Shown here: positions 5,230 through 5,756 of the stretch, piece after piece
Layout: each line of letters opens with the position of its first letter
Numbering within the stretch: the first letter of the stretch is position 1
From: Myxococcales bacterium
GTDB lineage: Bacteria; Myxococcota; Polyangia; Fen-1088
Assembly: GCA_003153875.1 (NCBI GenBank)
Contig: PMBY01000001.1
Coordinates: 841 to 6,596, forward strand
Direction of reading: 5' to 3'
DNA: 5,756 nt
The notes under the pieces: generated by a model
Told to the model about the DNA's origin: nothing
What the model saw: only the letters and a program-made list of their open reading frames with translations
Databases searched by the model: none
Position numbers and translations under genes: made by a program

Positions 5230-5756
5230 GTGCCACCCGGCAAGCGCGATGATTCGGGAAGCCTTTCCTGCTCCTTCTGCGGCAAGAGCCAGAAAGAGGT
5301 GCGCAAGCTCATCGCCGGCCCCACTGTGTACATCTGCGACGAGTGCATCGGGCTGTGCAACGACATCATTGCCGAGGAAATCGAGAAGGACACCGAGGGG
5401 TTCGGCTTGGCCAGCGTGCCCAAGCCGGTGGACATCAAGACCGTGCTCGACGAGTACGTGATCGGGCAGGAGCGCGCCAAGAAGATCCTCTCGGTCGCCA
5501 TCCACAACCACTACCGCCGCATCGACGCCAAGGTGGGCCCCGATGAATGCGAACTGGGCAAGTCCAACATCCTGCTGCTGGGCCCCACCGGCTCGGGCAA
5601 GACCCTGCTGGCCCAGACCCTGGCCAAGATTCTCAACGTTCCCTTTGCCATCGCGGATGCCACCAACCTGACCGAGGCCGGCTACGTGGGCGAGGATGTG
5701 GAGAACATCATCGTCAACCTGCTGCAGAATGCCGAGCACGACATCGAGAAGGCCGA
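5230..5756 (+). CDS. clpX: ATP-dependent Clp protease ATP-binding subunit ClpX (partial, 3' end outside the window)
   Basis: The first 175 residues of the AAA+ unfoldase that recognises tagged substrates and threads them into ClpP. The N-terminal zinc-binding domain has Cys14, Cys17, Cys36 and Cys39 (C-S-F-C ... C-D-E-C), which drives dimerisation and adaptor/substrate binding. Next come Y-V-I-G-Q-E-R-A-K at the start of the AAA+ module, the Walker A motif G-P-T-G-S-G-K-T (118-125, Lys124) and the pore-loop motif G-Y-V-G (151-154). Walker B and later motifs lie beyond the window. The start must be the GTG at 5230: an in-frame TAA sits at 5218-5220, there is no ATG, and the next GTG (5299) would cut off the first zinc-binding pair. 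No clear Shine-Dalgarno sequence precedes it. All visible key residues are intact. Confidence 0.96.
   Translation, partial: MPPGKRDDSGSLSCSFCGKSQKEVRKLIAGPTVYICDECIGLCNDIIAEEIEKDTEGFGLASVPKPVDIKTVLDEYVIGQERAKKILSVAIHNHYRRIDAKVGPDECELGKSNILLLGPTGSGKTLLAQTLAKILNVPFAIADATNLTEAGYVGEDVENIIVNLLQNAEHDIEKA

Noticed and set aside
4907..5461. 184-codon open frame across the clpP-clpX gap on the + strand
   Set aside because: It runs out of frame into clpX, whose frame is fixed by the zinc-binding and Walker A motifs, and its product is Arg/Pro/Ala-rich with no motif.
5059..5739. 226-codon open frame on the - strand opposite clpX
   Set aside because: It is the antisense image of conserved clpX codons.

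Overview
This is a GC-rich bacterial chromosomal window centred on a protein-quality-control cluster: trigger factor (tig), clpP and the start of clpX, all on the + strand. The order tig-clpP-clpX is conserved across many bacteria, so it does not identify the organism. The high GC, the divergent trigger factor PPIase domain and a large multi-zinc-ribbon protein next door fit a Myxococcota/deltaproteobacterial lineage. That placement is an inference of moderate to low confidence, because no rRNA or lineage-specific marker is present.

Layout. Positions 3-635 (+) hold the 3' part of a membrane protein gene whose beginning lies outside the window. It carries an HExxH zinc-protease-type motif at the left edge and about five hydrophobic segments. 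After 22 bp comes a Nudix hydrolase of the MutT/NudG type (658-1059, +), probably co-transcribed. Four bases beyond its stop codon lies the stop codon of a convergent gene (1064-2653, -). This gene encodes a 529-residue protein with eight four-cysteine zinc-ribbon-like units and an Ala/Pro-rich linker that splits unit seven. A 131-bp divergent intergenic region (2654-2784), which contains a perfect 8-bp inverted repeat, separates it from tig (2785-4185, +). clpP (4191-4838, +) follows tig after only 5 bp. An unusually long 391-bp non-coding gap with palindromic and repeated elements (4839-5229) leads to clpX, which begins at a GTG (5230) and runs off the right edge.

How the genes work together. 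Trigger factor meets nascent chains at the ribosome. ClpX unfolds substrates and feeds them to the ClpP protease chamber. tig and clpP are almost certainly one transcription unit; clpX may have its own promoter in the long gap. The Nudix enzyme probably cleans the nucleotide pool and has no evident link to the Clp genes. The zinc-ribbon protein is the least understood gene here and the most interesting one. Nothing in the sequence ties it functionally to tig beyond their shared divergent regulatory region.

I see no tRNA, rRNA, CRISPR array, insertion sequence or clear rho-independent terminator. The rest looks like ordinary chromosomal core sequence.
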